Positions 35,504 to 45,006 are shown, numbered from the stretch's first letter. The stretch: 64,000 bases of DNA from Citricoccus sp. K5 (GCF_902506195.1 NZ_LR732817.1:1004809-1068808); one strand, 5' to 3'. Notes: a model not told the origin generated them from the sequence alone. Numbers and translations: made by a program.

Positions 35504-36556
35504 TCAGGGGAGCCGGACCACCTGGGCGCCGTAGACCAGCCCGGCGCCGAAACCAATCTGGAGGGCCAGGCCCCCGCTGAGGGAGGGGTCCTCCTGCAGG
35601 ACCCGGTGCATGGCCAGGGGGATCGAGGCGGCGGAGGTGTTGCCCGTCTCCTTGATGTCCCGGCCGATCGTGACGGTGTCCGGGAGTTTCAGCTGCTTGG
35701 CCATCTCGTCGATGATGCGCTCGTTGGCCTGGTGCGGCAGGAAGGCCGCCAGGTCCTCGGCGCGGACACCGGCCTTGTCGAGGGCCTCCTGGGCCACCTT
35801 GGCCATGGACCACACGGCCCAGCGGAACACACTCGGCCCGTCCTGGTGCAGCGTCGGCCAGAGCTTGGACTCAGGATCGGTCAGGGCGGACGTGTCCCCC
35901 GTCGTCCGAGCGGTCTCCACGGCATCACGCAGGTCGAGCATCGAGCGGGTCATGCTCACCGTCTCCCAGCGCTCACCGTCGGAGCCCCAGACACTGGGGG
36001 AGATGCCTGCCTCGTCGGAGGCGCCCACCACCACGGCGCCGGCGCCGTCGCCGAGGATGAAGGAGATCGAGCGGTCCGTCTCGTCGATGAAGTCCGAGAG
36101 CTTCTCGGCGCCGACGACCACCACGTGTTTCGCCATGCCGGACCGCACCAGCGCGTCGGCCTGGGCCACGCCGTAGCAGTAGCCGGCACAGGCGGCGGAG
36201 ATGTCGAAGGCCGGTGCCGGGGTGGCGCCGATGTTGTGGGCCAGCGCGGCGGCGGCCGAGGGGGTCGCGTAGGGGGAGGTGACGGTCGAGACGATCACTG
36301 CATCGATGTCCGCCCCGGTGAGCCCGGCCTTGTCGATGGCCTCCTGGGCCGCCTGGGTGGTGAGGTCGAGCAGGGACAGGTCCCGGTCCGCCCGGCGGCG
36401 GGTGACGATGCCGGTGCGCTTCTGGATCCACTCGTCCGAGGAGTCGATCGGCCCGGCGATGTCCTCATTGGTCACCACCAGATTGCCGCGCGCGGCGCCT
36501 ACGGAGAGGATGCGGCTGCCGGCAACGGGCTCGTACTGCTTCAGGGTGGTGGTCAT
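35504..36556 (-). CDS. fabH: 3-oxoacyl-[acyl-carrier-protein] synthase III
   Basis: 350 residues. The catalytic triad is visible: C123 in FDISAACAGYCYG, H in AFLPHQANERIID and N in ETGNTSAASIP. SDEWIQKRTGI is the conserved N-terminal motif. FabH starts fatty acid chains from an acyl-CoA and malonyl-ACP; in actinobacteria it typically accepts branched primers, giving iso and anteiso fatty acids, but this substrate preference is not read from sequence. Confidence 0.95.
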   Translation of the reverse strand: MTTTLKQYEPVAGSRILSVGAARGNLVVTNEDIAGPIDSSDEWIQKRTGIVTRRRADRDLSLLDLTTQAAQEAIDKAGLTGADIDAVIVSTVTSPYATPSAAAALAHNIGATPAPAFDISAACAGYCYGVAQADALVRSGMAKHVVVVGAEKLSDFIDETDRSISFILGDGAGAVVVGASDEAGISPSVWGSDGERWETVSMTRSMLDLRDAVETARTTGDTSALTDPESKLWPTLHQDGPSVFRWAVWSMAKVAQEALDKAGVRAEDLAAFLPHQANERIIDEMAKQLKLPDTVTIGRDIKETGNTSAASIPLAMHRVLQEDPSLSGGLALQIGFGAGLVYGAQVVRLP

Positions 36557-36635
36557 GATGTCCTCGGGGTTCTCGGATGCAGTCTGGGTGGTTGGGGCGC
36601 GGACCCCGGGAGGTCCCCGTGTGTCCGGCGTCCGA

Positions 36636-37592
36636 TCAGCCGGCCGTGCTGGTGGTGGAGGCCGTGGCGGCCACGCCGTGCTCGGCGATGAAGTCCCGGG
36701 CGGCGTCCAGGTCCGCGGGGGACTTCACCGCCAGGGTGGGTGTCCCCTTCAGCGCGCGCTTGGCCAGCCCGGTGAGGGTGCCGCCCGGCAGCAGTTCCAG
36801 GATGCCGGTCACACCGGAGTCCCGGAGGGTGTCCATGCAGAGGTCCCAGCGGACCGGGCGGGTCACCTGGTCCACGAGCTGGTCCACGAACCGCCGCCCG
36901 GTGTCCACCACGAGTCCGTCACGGTTGGACAGCAAAGGCACGGCAGGGTCCCGGGGGGCCAGCCCGTCCGCGTAGGCGGTCAGGGCCGGGACGGCCGGGG
37001 CCATGTACGGGGTGTGGAAGGCACCAGCGACCTTGAGGGCGATGACGCGGGCCTTGGCGGGCGGATTCTCGGCCAGGGCGGCCAGCGCGTCAGCCGAGCC
37101 GGCAGCGACGGTCTGGCCCCCGCCGTTGACATTGGCCGGTACGAGTCCCTGGGCCTCAAGGGCGGACAGGACCTCGTCCGGGTCGCCTCCGAGCACGGCG
37201 GACATCCCGGTCGGTTCGGCCGCGGCGGCCTGGGCCATGCCCGTGGCGCGGATGCGGACGAACTCCAAGGCCTCGTCCGCGGGGAGGACACCGGCCAGGA
37301 CGGCCGCCGTGATCTCACCCACGGAGTGCCCCGCCGCGATCCATCCGCCAGCGGGTACGGCGTCCAGGTCCAGGGCCCGGGCAGCCAGCAGACCGGCGGC
37401 CACGATGAGGGGCTGGGCCACGGCGGTGTCCTTGATCGTGGCCTCCTCCGACACGGTGCCGTGGGCGGTCAGGTCGACCCCGGTGGCGGTGGACCATTCG
37501 GCGAGCAGGCCGGCCATGCCGTCCAGCTCGAGCCATGGTGTGAGGAACCCGGGGGTCTGGGAGCCCTGTCCGGGGCACACGATTGCAAGCAT
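36636..37592 (-). CDS. fabD: Malonyl CoA-acyl carrier protein transacylase
   Basis: 318 residues. Begins MLAIVCPGQGSQTPGFL; the nucleophilic serine is S90 in AAGHSVGEITAAVLAG and the partner histidine lies in VAGAFHTPYM. ILELLPGGTLTGLAKRAL is the C-terminal family motif. It loads malonyl units onto ACP. ATG 37592 is preceded by TTAAGGAC. A longer frame upstream would run into the regulator gene and is not supported. First biosynthetic gene of the fab operon. Confidence 0.94.
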   Translation of the reverse strand: MLAIVCPGQGSQTPGFLTPWLELDGMAGLLAEWSTATGVDLTAHGTVSEEATIKDTAVAQPLIVAAGLLAARALDLDAVPAGGWIAAGHSVGEITAAVLAGVLPADEALEFVRIRATGMAQAAAAEPTGMSAVLGGDPDEVLSALEAQGLVPANVNGGGQTVAAGSADALAALAENPPAKARVIALKVAGAFHTPYMAPAVPALTAYADGLAPRDPAVPLLSNRDGLVVDTGRRFVDQLVDQVTRPVRWDLCMDTLRDSGVTGILELLPGGTLTGLAKRALKGTPTLAVKSPADLDAARDFIAEHGVAATASTTSTAG

Positions 37593-37638
37593 GTCCTTAA
37601 CTGTGTCAAAACCGTGACCGGGTTCCGGGGCGGTGGGG

Positions 37639-37659
37639 ACACCAAGCTCCGCGTGGTGT
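37639..37659. promoter_or_regulatory. Inverted repeat in the regulator-fabD gap
   Basis: ACACCA, nine bases, TGGTGT within the 79-base gap between the PucR-type regulator and fabD. Its position fits an operator for the fab operon or a small hairpin. Confidence 0.35.
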
Positions 37660-37671
37660 TTTGGAGGATTC

Positions 37672-38868
37672 CTACAAGTTGGTTCCGGGAGCGGGCGGCA
37701 GGCGACCGACGACCAGGGCGGTCTGTAGGACGTAGGCGTCCCGCGGGGACAAAGGATCCCAGCCGGTGATCTCGCTGACCCGCCGCAGCCGGTAGCGGAC
37801 GGTGTTGGCGTGGATGAACAGCTCCCGGGCAGTGCCCTCGAGGGAATGGCCCAGCTCGCAGTAGGCGTCCACCGTCTCCAACAGCGAATTGCCGGCTGCC
37901 TGCAGGGGTGTGAAGACGCGCTGGACCAGCACGTCGATGGCGGCCTGGTCTCCGTGCAGGGCACGCTCGGGAAGGAGGTCCTGGGCATGGGCCGGGCGGG
38001 GTGCGCGGGGCCAGGCGGCGGCGGCGGCCAGTCCGGCGAGGGCCTCTCGAGCACTGCGGTGGGCATCCACCAGGCTGTCGGAGAGGGGGCCGTAGACCAC
38101 CGGGCCGTCACCGAACCAGGCCGTCAGAGCGATGGCGGCCTGGCTGGGGTCGGTGACGCCTCCGACCACGAGGACGATCCGCTCGGACTGGACACCCACC
38201 AGCAGGTCGTGTCCGGCGCGGACCGCGGTGCGCCGCGCCCCGGCCAGGCGGGTGGGCAGGTCGGCGGCGGGGGTCGGCCCGGCCATCACCATGATTCCCT
38301 TGTCGCCGTTCCAGCCGGCAGCCGTGGCCCGGGAGAGGATCTCGTCCGGTGCCTCACCGCGCAGCACGGCGTCCAGCAGGACCGCCTCGTTCCGGCTGTC
38401 CCAGGCACCGCGGGTCTCGGCGGCACGGGCATAGACATCGGCCAGGGCGAAGGCGATCTCCCGCGAGTACCGCAGCACGGCCTCGCGCACCAGGATCTGG
38501 TCCCGGTCCTGCACTATCCCCGGCACCTGGGCCTCCACCACATCCACGACCGTGCGGATCAGCTGGAGGGCCCTCTGCAGGCTGATGGACCGGGTCAGCT
38601 CGGTGGGGGCCCCGCCGAAGACCTCCCCGAGGACGGTGCTGATCGAGGTGGTGGGACGTTCGAACCAGGACAGGAATCCGGTGAGCCCGCGCTGGGCGAT
38701 GAGTCCGAGGGAGGAGCGCTCATCCGGCGTCAGCTTCCGGTACCACGGCAGTGTGGAGTCCAGACGCTGGAGGGTGGCGGTGTTCAGTACGCCCAGATGG
38801 GCCCGCAGCCGGCGCAGGGACTCCTCGGAGACCTTGCGCGGCGGCGGGGTGCTGCGCGCGTCGGACAT
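37672..38868 (-). CDS. PucR/CdaR-type transcriptional regulator (FasR-like)
   Basis: 398 residues. A long N-terminal region (SLRRLRAHLGVLNTATLQRLDSTLPWYRKLTPDERSSLGLIAQ, ~FLSWFERP) is followed by a GGDEF-like/CdaR middle part and a C-terminal PucR helix-turn-helix: LLETVDAYCELGHSLEGTARELFIHANTVRYRLRRVSEITG. The same gene heads the fabD operon in Streptomyces, where FasR activates fatty acid synthesis; that role is inferred here from position and layout. Starts further upstream (38880 or 38937) are possible; 38868 is the choice that gives MSDARSTPPP. It is unrelated to the TetR-type FasR of corynebacteria. Confidence 0.85.
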   Translation of the reverse strand: MSDARSTPPPRKVSEESLRRLRAHLGVLNTATLQRLDSTLPWYRKLTPDERSSLGLIAQRGLTGFLSWFERPTTSISTVLGEVFGGAPTELTRSISLQRALQLIRTVVDVVEAQVPGIVQDRDQILVREAVLRYSREIAFALADVYARAAETRGAWDSRNEAVLLDAVLRGEAPDEILSRATAAGWNGDKGIMVMAGPTPAADLPTRLAGARRTAVRAGHDLLVGVQSERIVLVVGGVTDPSQAAIALTAWFGDGPVVYGPLSDSLVDAHRSAREALAGLAAAAAWPRAPRPAHAQDLLPERALHGDQAAIDVLVQRVFTPLQAAGNSLLETVDAYCELGHSLEGTARELFIHANTVRYRLRRVSEITGWDPLSPRDAYVLQTALVVGRLPPAPGTNL

Positions 38869-38942
38869 GCACTCGAGCATAGGCCCCGGAAGGGGCATCG
38901 TGACGCGCGTGACACGGGTGCATTGTGGGAAACCCACAAGGA

Positions 38943-38989
38943 CGACGACGGCCGGTGAGGTGCGCTGTGCACTTCACCGGCCGTCGTCG
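38943..38989 (-). terminator. Terminator after aceE
   Basis: A 16-base stem, CGACGACGGCCGGTGA (38943-38958) with 38974-38989, forms 41 bases behind the aceE stop. No T-tract. Confidence 0.75.
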
Positions 38990-39029
38990 GGATCCGGACG
39001 AGCCCGGACAGGGGTCCCTGGGGACGCGG

Positions 39030-41786
39030 TCAGGAATCGCCGCCGGCATTGCCGGTGGTGCCGGCATTGACGTCGTCGATCCGGTACTTGCGGTAGGCCT
39101 CGGCCGCGGTGCCCGCATCGACCTTGCCGTCCTTCTCCAGCATCTGCAGCGCCTTCACGACCATCGAGTGGGTGTCGATGAGGAAGTAGCGGCGGGCTGC
39201 GGCGCGGGTGTCCGCGAAGCCGAACTCGTCCGCACCCAGGGTGGCGAAGTCGTTCGGGACGAAGGGGCGGATCTGGTCCGGGACCAGTGTGGCGTAGTCC
39301 GTGGTGGCCACCACGGGCCCCTCGGTCTCGGCCATCTTCTGCGTGAGGTAGGGAACGCGGGCCTTGCCCTCCGCGTTCTCCATCGCCTCACGTTCGGCGG
39401 CTACGGCGTCACGGCGCAACTCGTTCCAGCTCGTCACGGACCACACGTCGGCGGCCACGTTCCACTCCTCGGCGAGGACCTTGGCCGCATCGATGACCCA
39501 CGGCACGGACACGCCGGAACCCATGAGCTGGACCTTCGGCCCGGTGACGTCGGCGCTGGCCTGGCTGTAGCGGTAGATGCCCTTGAGCAGCCCCTCCACG
39601 TCCAGGTCCTCCGGCTCGTTCGGGTGGATGATCGGCTCGTTGTACACGGTGAGGTAGTACATGACGTTGCGGACGTCGTCCCCGCGGTCGTGCTCCCCGT
39701 ACATGTCCTCCAGGCCCTGGCGGACGATGTGCGCGATCTCGAAGGAGAATGCCGGGTCGTAGTGCTTCACCGCCGGGTTGGTGCCGGCCAGGATCGGCGA
39801 GTGGCCGTCCATGTGCTGTGTGCCCTCGCCGGCCAGGGTGGTGCGTCCGGCGGTGGCGCCGATGACGAACCCGCGGGCCAGCTGGTCACCGGCCGCCCAG
39901 AAGGCGTCGCCGGTGCGCTGGAAGCCGAACATCGAGTAGAAGATGTACACGGGGATCATCAGCTCGCCGTGCGTGGAGTAGGACGTGCCCACGGCGGTCA
40001 TCGCCGAGGTGGCGCCGGCCTCGTTGATGCCCACGTGGAACAGCTGGCCGGACGTGGACTCCTTGTAGGACAGGAACAGGTCCCGGTCCACGGACAGGTA
40101 GTTCTGACCCTTGGGGTTGTAGATCTTCGCCGTGGGGAAGAACGAGTCCATGCCGAAGGTGCGGGCCTCGTCCGGGATGATCGGCACGATGCGGTTGCCG
40201 ATGTTCTTGTCCCGCATCAGGTCCTTGAGCAGGCGCACGAAGGCCATGGTGGTGGCGGCCTGCTGCTTGCCGGTGCCCTTGCGGGCGTGCTTGTAGGTCG
40301 CCTCCGGCGGCATCGGGATCTTGTCGTAGTCCGTGCGGCGCTCGGGCAGGAACCCGCCCAGCTTCTGGCGCCGCTCCATCATGTACTTGATCTCCGGCGC
40401 ATCCGGACCCGGGTGGTAGTACGGCACGTTGTACGGGTCGGCTTCGATCTGCTCGTCCGTGATGGGGATGCGGTGGCGGTCGCGGAACAGCTTGACGTCC
40501 TCGACCGTGAGCTTCTTCATCTGGTGCGTCGAGTTCTTGCCCTCGAAGTGCGGACCCAGCCCGTAGCCCTTGATGGTCTGCGCCAGGATGACGGTGGGCT
40601 TGCCCTTGTACTCCATGGCGGCCTGGTAGGCGGCGTAGACCTTGTTGTAGTCGTGGCCGCCGCGCTTGAGGCCCCAGATCTCGTCGTCCGTCATGTCGGC
40701 GACCATCTCCTTGGTCACCGAGGAGCGGCCGAAGAAGTGGTCGCGGACGAATCCGCCGGACTCCGCCTTGTAGGTCTGGTAGTCGCCGTCGAGGGTCTCG
40801 TTCATGATGCGGACGAGCTCGCCCTCGTCGTCCTGGTCCAGGAGCTGGTCCCATTCGCGGCCCCAGAGGACCTTGATGACGTTCCAGCCGGCGCCGCGGA
40901 AGTAGGCCTCCAGCTCTTGGACGATCTTGCCGTTGCCGCGGACCGGGCCGTCGAGACGCTGCAGGTTGCAGTTGACCACGAAGTTCAGGTTGTCGAGTTT
41001 GTCATTGGCGGCGATGTGGAGGGCGCCGCGTGATTCGGGCTCGTCCATCTCGCCGTCGCCGAGGAAGGCCCAGACCTGCTGGTCGGAGGTGTCCTTGATC
41101 CCTCGGTTGTGAAGATAGCGGTTGAACTGCGCCTGGTGGATCGCGTTGATCGGACCGAGGCCCATGGACACGGTGGGGAACTGCCAGAAGCTCTCCAGCA
41201 TGCGCGGGTGCGGGTAGGACGGCAGGGCCTTGGGGGCCTTGGACTTCTCCTGGCGGAAACCGTCGAGCTCCTCCTCGGTGAGACGTCCCTCGAGGAAGGC
41301 GCGGGCGTAGTTGCCGGGGGAGGAGTGACCCTGGAAGAAGACCTGGTCGCCGCCGCCCGGGTGGTCCTGGCCGCGGAAGAAGTGGTTCAGGCCCACTTCG
41401 TAGATGGTGGCCAGGCCGGCATAGGAGGAGATGTGGCCGCCGACCCCGACCCCCTCGCGCTGGGCTCGCTGGACGATCATGGCGGCATTCCACCGCAGGT
41501 AGTTGCGGTAGCGGCGCTCGAGCTCCTCGTCTCCTGGGTACTCGGGCTCCTGGTCCACCGGGATCGTGTTGACGTAGTCCGTGGTCGTGACCATCGGTAC
41601 GCCGACCGACTTGGTGCCGGCCCGCTGCAGGAGTTGGCGCATGATGTACTCCGCGCGCTCCGTGCCCCGCTCTTCCACGAGTCCGTCGAAGGACTCGATC
41701 CACTCTGCCGTCTCCTGGGGGTCCTTGTCTGACATCTGGTTGGTCAGTCCGCTCAGGATGTGGGAGCTCTCTTCAGCTGCGCTCAC
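39030..41786 (-). CDS. aceE: Pyruvate dehydrogenase E1 component, homodimeric
   Basis: 918 residues, the size of the AceE-type homodimeric E1. It decarboxylates pyruvate with thiamine diphosphate and passes the acetyl group to the E2 lipoyl domain. The ThDP motif is visible as [17 protein letters not shown]...[22 protein letters not shown] (GDG to NCN). The N-terminal [22 protein letters not shown] and the central [13 protein letters not shown] and [16 protein letters not shown] are family-typical. GTG 41786, preceded by GAGAGG, is preferred to ATG 41843, which adds a non-conserved stretch. Stands alone with its own terminator, divergent from DUF3052. Confidence 0.95.
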   Translation of the reverse strand: MSAAEESSHILSGLTNQMSDKDPQETAEWIESFDGLVEERGTERAEYIMRQLLQRAGTKSVGVPMVTTTDYVNTIPVDQEPEYPGDEELERRYRNYLRWNAAMIVQRAQREGVGVGGHISSYAGLATIYEVGLNHFFRGQDHPGGGDQVFFQGHSSPGNYARAFLEGRLTEEELDGFRQEKSKAPKALPSYPHPRMLESFWQFPTVSMGLGPINAIHQAQFNRYLHNRGIKDTSDQQVWAFLGDGEMDEPESRGALHIAANDKLDNLNFVVNCNLQRLDGPVRGNGKIVQELEAYFRGAGWNVIKVLWGREWDQLLDQDDEGELVRIMNETLDGDYQTYKAESGGFVRDHFFGRSSVTKEMVADMTDDEIWGLKRGGHDYNKVYAAYQAAMEYKGKPTVILAQTIKGYGLGPHFEGKNSTHQMKKLTVEDVKLFRDRHRIPITDEQIEADPYNVPYYHPGPDAPEIKYMMERRQKLGGFLPERRTDYDKIPMPPEATYKHARKGTGKQQAATTMAFVRLLKDLMRDKNIGNRIVPIIPDEARTFGMDSFFPTAKIYNPKGQNYLSVDRDLFLSYKESTSGQLFHVGINEAGATSAMTAVGTSYSTHGELMIPVYIFYSMFGFQRTGDAFWAAGDQLARGFVIGATAGRTTLAGEGTQHMDGHSPILAGTNPAVKHYDPAFSFEIAHIVRQGLEDMYGEHDRGDDVRNVMYYLTVYNEPIIHPNEPEDLDVEGLLKGIYRYSQASADVTGPKVQLMGSGVSVPWVIDAAKVLAEEWNVAADVWSVTSWNELRRDAVAAEREAMENAEGKARVPYLTQKMAETEGPVVATTDYATLVPDQIRPFVPNDFATLGADEFGFADTRAAARRYFLIDTHSMVVKALQMLEKDGKVDAGTAAEAYRKYRIDDVNAGTTGNAGGDS

Positions 41787-41987
41787 GGCAACCTCTCTGT
41801 CGGCGGATGGTCTCCGCTGGTCTGGTGGGCCCGCGGTCCACACCGGGATCGTCCGGCTGGATGGTCAGGGGCGGGTCCTCTGGTTCCACCCAAGACTGTA
41901 TAACCTGAGGGGCCCCGGATGCAGGCTTGCGTACCCCGCATGGCCCATGGTGCCCGCGAGGACGTAATCTGGTGAGATGATGCCCAC

Positions 41988-42470
41988 ATGGGTACCACGC
42001 AACAGTCAAGGAGAGATGTGAACCAGCCAGACTCCGCCCCCGCCGTAGGGCGTACTGCGGAGACCAGTGATGGACCGGCCGCGAAGATGGGCCTTTCCGA
42101 AGGCAAACTGGTCCAGGAACTCGGTTTTGACGAGGACATCGACTTCGATTTCCGGAACACGCTCGAGGACGAGCTCGGTAGCGAGCTGTTGACCGAGGAG
42201 GACCAGGAGCCGGTCGACGCCGTCCTGTTGTGGTGGCGGGAGGCGGACGGAGACGTCGACGACCTGGCCGATGCCCTCATGGACTCGCAGACCACGTTGG
42301 ACACCGGTGGGGCGCTGTGGTTGCTCACCCCGCGCAACGGCCGTGACGGGCACGTGCCGCCGGCGGACATCGCCGAGGCGGCACCGACGGCCGGCCTGCA
42401 CGTCACCACCACCGCCGGGGTCTCTGCGGACTGGTCCGCCACCCGACTGGTGGCCAAGCGCAACCTGTGA
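41988..42470 (+). CDS. DUF3052 family protein
   Basis: 160 residues. KLVQELGFDEDIDFDFRNTLEDELGSELL, EEPVDAVLLWWREADGDVDDLADALMD and ALWLLTPRNGRDGHVPPADIAEAAPTAGLHVT are the conserved blocks of DUF3052, an actinobacterial family of unknown function usually placed beside aceE. ATG 41988 is used; GTG 42018 sits closer to AAGGAGAG but with very short spacing. The stop overlaps the next start. Confidence 0.9.
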   Translation: MGTTQQSRRDVNQPDSAPAVGRTAETSDGPAAKMGLSEGKLVQELGFDEDIDFDFRNTLEDELGSELLTEEDQEPVDAVLLWWREADGDVDDLADALMDSQTTLDTGGALWLLTPRNGRDGHVPPADIAEAAPTAGLHVTTTAGVSADWSATRLVAKRNL

Positions 42471-43009
42471 TTGGTCCGGCGGGGGACCGGGAGACTCCCG
42501 CGGACCCGCCGGCCCTGCGGGACCAGCACGGCCAGCTCTGGTCGTGGCCCCCCGTGGTGCCGCCGTCTCCGGACGCGCTCGGCGCCGGTCGCGGGGCCAT
42601 GCACGACGACGGCGCCGCGCCCATACGCTGCTGGCTGTTCTTCCTGCCGGGGGCCTTCACCCCCGTGTGCACCGCCGAACTCGGCTGGGTCGACGAGCTG
42701 GCCGAGCGGCTGGCGCCGGCCGGCGTCGGGCTCAGGGTGGTGTCCTGCGATTCCGCCGCCGTGCTGCGCAAGGTCGCGGACGAGACCGGGATCCGCGCCC
42801 CGTTGCTGTCCGATTTCTGGCCCCACGGGGCCGCGGCCCGCGCCGTCGGTGAATTCAATGAGACCACCGGCCGGGCGCGGCGAAGCAGTGTCCTGATGGA
42901 CGCCAACGGTGTGGTCCTGGCCCGCGTCCAGGCCGCGAATGGTGATGAGCGACGGCTTCAGGACCACCTCGATGCCGTTCCGGGGGAGTGGTCCACCAGC
43001 TCGAGATGA
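42467..43009 (+). CDS. Peroxiredoxin (AhpE-like)
   Basis: 180 residues. WLFFLPGAFTPVCTAELGWVDELAERL contains the peroxidatic-cysteine motif PxxxTPVC. VGLRVVSCDSAAVLRKVADETG and PLLSDFWPHGAAARAVGEF follow as in AhpE-type enzymes, which reduce hydrogen peroxide and organic peroxides. GTG 42467 overlaps the DUF3052 stop, so the two are coupled, an arrangement seen in other actinobacteria. Confidence 0.88.
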   Translation: MIGPAGDRETPADPPALRDQHGQLWSWPPVVPPSPDALGAGRGAMHDDGAAPIRCWLFFLPGAFTPVCTAELGWVDELAERLAPAGVGLRVVSCDSAAVLRKVADETGIRAPLLSDFWPHGAAARAVGEFNETTGRARRSSVLMDANGVVLARVQAANGDERRLQDHLDAVPGEWSTSSR

Positions 43010-43087
43010 CATGGCGAAGTGAGCCGCTGACATGACGCTGAGGTAGCATGGAGCGGTCCGGTGGCGGCCCGCCCGCACCGGAGGTTG

Positions 43088-43164
43088 GGGCCTATAGCTC
43101 AGTTGGTTAGAGCACTTCGTTTACACCGAAGGGGTCGGGGGTTCGAGTCCCTCTGGGCCCACCA
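43088..43164 (+). tRNA. tRNA-Val (TAC anticodon)
   Basis: A complete cloverleaf: acceptor GGGCCTA with TGGGCCC, D arm GCTC-AGTTGGTTA-GAGC, anticodon arm CTTCG-TTTACAC-CGAAG with TAC at positions 34-36, T arm GGGGG-TTCGAGT-CCCTC, then A and an encoded CCA (43162-43164). The prophage integrase starts 75 bases downstream, so the 3' end of this gene is the likely attachment site. Confidence 0.97.
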
Positions 43165-43208
43165 GTACAACCCGCGTCATTACAGGGATCCACGCGGATC
43201 ATCGAAGC

Positions 43209-43242
43209 AATGTTCCCATGGACTGCTAGAATGTTCCCATGG
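43209..43242 (+). repeat. Two 13-base direct repeats at the integrase start
   Basis: AATGTTCCCATGG occurs at 43209-43221 and again at 43230-43242, 21 bases apart, i.e. two helix turns. The second copy contains the integrase ATG (43239). This looks like a binding site for a protein that controls int, or an arm-type integrase site. Confidence 0.6.
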
Positions 43243-44411
43243 CATCCATTGAAGAGCGTCATTCCAAGACATCCGGGGCCGCCTCTTACCGAGTCATCTG
43301 GCGCGAGAAGGGCCAGCGATACACGCAGACTTTCGCGGATCGAGACGCAGCCCGCCAATGGAAGGTCACCCTAGAGCGGACCGATCATGACTCTGCCAAG
43401 GCAGAGCGCATCGTTCTCTCTGCCGCCTCTCGTAGCCCCACTGTTAAAGAGGCGGGCAAGCGGCATATTGCGAGCCTCACCAACCTCACCCCGTACACGC
43501 TGCAGGTCTACGAGCGTCAGGTTCGCCTTCACATCGCGCCCACCCTCGGTCACCTGCCAGTCGATCAGGTCACCCGCGATGATGTCTCCGAGTGGGTGAC
43601 ACACATGCGCGACAAGGGACTTGCACCGAAGACCATCACCAACGTCCACGGGCTCATGTCTGCGATCTTCTCCACGGCCGTCCTGCGCAATTGGTGTATG
43701 GCCAATCCGTGTGCCGGTGCGCGACTCCCCAAGGTGTCCAAGCGGGACGACAAGAAGGAGTTCCTGAGCCATGGAGAGTTCGCCCTATTGCTCTCCGCAG
43801 TGGATCCGCACTTCCGCCCGTTCGTTATGTTCCTGGTCGGCACGGGTCTGCGCTTCTCCGAGGCAACTGCACTGACCTCTGCAGACTTCCAGGACGCAGG
43901 CGGCGGGGAGTATCTGGTCACCATCTCGAAGGCATGGAAAGAGGATCGAGTAAAGGGCAGATACGTGGGAGACCCTAAGTCGGACGCCGCACACCGGGTG
44001 GTTCAGATGGATTCCACCACGGCTCACGCAGTTGCTCCACTGGTAGGTGCAGCTCGGGCGGGCGAGCCCGTGTTCACGATGAAGCGCGGGGGAGCGCTGA
44101 CGACTCAGCAGTTCCGGAGAAAGGTATGGCTCCCAGCCGTCGCGGCGGCGCAAGAGGTCGGGTTGCGGAGGTCACCAAGGCCGCACGATCTACGGCACAC
44201 GTTCGCATCGTGGCAACTCACATCGCGCTCGGTGTCCATGGACGAGCTGGCGAAGATCATGGGTCACGAATCAAGCAAAACCACGTACGCCGTCTACTAC
44301 CACCTGATGCCGGACTCCCGACGCCAGGCGGCATCCGCCATGGCCGGGATCATGGAGCAGGTCCAAGCCTCCCTAGGTGGCGCGCAGAGCACGCCAGCCC
44401 TAACCGCATGA
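43239..44411 (+). CDS. int: Prophage tyrosine integrase
   Basis: 390 residues. An N-terminal arm-binding part (SYRVIWREKGQRYTQTFADRDAARQW) and core-binding domain (LTPYTLQVYERQVRLHIAPTLGHLPVDQVTRDDVSEWV) precede the catalytic domain: R in VGTGLRFSEATAL, HxxR in RPHDLRHTFASWQL, H in IMGHESSKTTY and a Tyr in YAVYYHLMP. It integrates the phage, most likely into tRNA-Val. ATG 43239 lies inside the second of two direct repeats and has no good Shine-Dalgarno sequence, so the transcript may be nearly leaderless. Confidence 0.94.
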   Translation: MASIEERHSKTSGAASYRVIWREKGQRYTQTFADRDAARQWKVTLERTDHDSAKAERIVLSAASRSPTVKEAGKRHIASLTNLTPYTLQVYERQVRLHIAPTLGHLPVDQVTRDDVSEWVTHMRDKGLAPKTITNVHGLMSAIFSTAVLRNWCMANPCAGARLPKVSKRDDKKEFLSHGEFALLLSAVDPHFRPFVMFLVGTGLRFSEATALTSADFQDAGGGEYLVTISKAWKEDRVKGRYVGDPKSDAAHRVVQMDSTTAHAVAPLVGAARAGEPVFTMKRGGALTTQQFRRKVWLPAVAAAQEVGLRRSPRPHDLRHTFASWQLTSRSVSMDELAKIMGHESSKTTYAVYYHLMPDSRRQAASAMAGIMEQVQASLGGAQSTPALTA

Positions 44412-44740
44412 CCACCCCCACCCCTCCCCGCCGCACCCCAGGTTTCAAGCATCTCGACGGTCTCCCCATTGCAACCGTTACGTTCACGGACAACACCCCC
44501 ACGTCCATCACCTACCGCAACCGGCATTGGGAGGTAGTCGCTCACGAGCGCTGGCATGGCAGGGCGAAGTGGTGGGAGAACTCGTGGTCTCCGCGTGAGG
44601 TGTTGCGGGTGGATGTGCCGATGTTGCGCGTGCAGGTTCGCTTGGGTCCGCGATCCCAGTTGGTGACGTTGGATCTGTCGCAGGATCGGACGGGCGCATG
44701 GAAGGTTGTTGCTGTGGATGGCGAGCGGCCTAGTCCTTAA
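44408..44740 (+). CDS. Hypothetical prophage protein downstream of int
   Basis: 110 residues, starting ATG 44408 in a four-base overlap with the int stop. A Pro/Thr-rich start is followed by SITYRNRHWEVVAHERWHGRAKWW, SPREVLRVDVPMLRVQVRLG and LVTLDLSQDRTGAWKVVAV. The Trp/Arg/Val-rich β pattern is reminiscent of the DUF6504-type small proteins, but I do not claim membership. No signal peptide or membrane segment. Coupled translation with int suggests a joint function or regulation. Confidence 0.6.
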   Translation: MTTPTPPRRTPGFKHLDGLPIATVTFTDNTPTSITYRNRHWEVVAHERWHGRAKWWENSWSPREVLRVDVPMLRVQVRLGPRSQLVTLDLSQDRTGAWKVVAVDGERPSP

Positions 44741-44747
44741 ACGCAAA

Positions 44748-44789
44748 AGAACCGCCCCCACCCTGCCGAAGCAAGATGGGGGCGGTTCT
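44748..44789. terminator. Terminator between int operon and lysis genes
   Basis: AGAACCGCCCCCA (44748-44760) pairs perfectly with 44777-44789. It lies between the end of the rightward int unit and the end of the leftward late operon, and can stop both. Confidence 0.8.
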
Positions 44790-44800
44790 GTGTGGTGGTG

Positions 44801-45004
44801 CTACTCGGCTACATGTTTGCCGTCGCTCGATCCATCGGGAACCAGGTACGCAACGCCGAAGCCGATGAGTACGGTCACGGCGCTGGCAACCTCGGGCGGG
44901 ACTTCGATGCCAACCATGCCGGCGATCCAGACGAGGACGATGGTCACTGCACCAGCGGCCGTGCCACTGGTGACCTTTGCGGTGGGGGTGAGGGTGTTGG
45001 CCAT
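44801..45004 (-). CDS. Holin-like two-helix membrane protein
   Basis: 67 residues. Two membrane segments, AGAVTIVLVWIAGMVGI and AVTVLIGFGVAYLVP, joined by the short EVPPEVAS turn, with a charged tail. Size, topology and position directly behind the endolysin gene fit a phage holin that opens the membrane at the end of the lytic cycle. ATG 45004 is just after the endolysin stop. Confidence 0.7.
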   Translation of the reverse strand: MANTLTPTAKVTSGTAAGAVTIVLVWIAGMVGIEVPPEVASAVTVLIGFGVAYLVPDGSSDGKHVAE

Positions 45005-45006
45005 GG

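Noticed and set aside
38925..41033. 702-codon plus-strand frame opposite aceE
   Set aside because: Exact antisense of a conserved enzyme; Val/His/Asp/Gly composition; no ribosome site.
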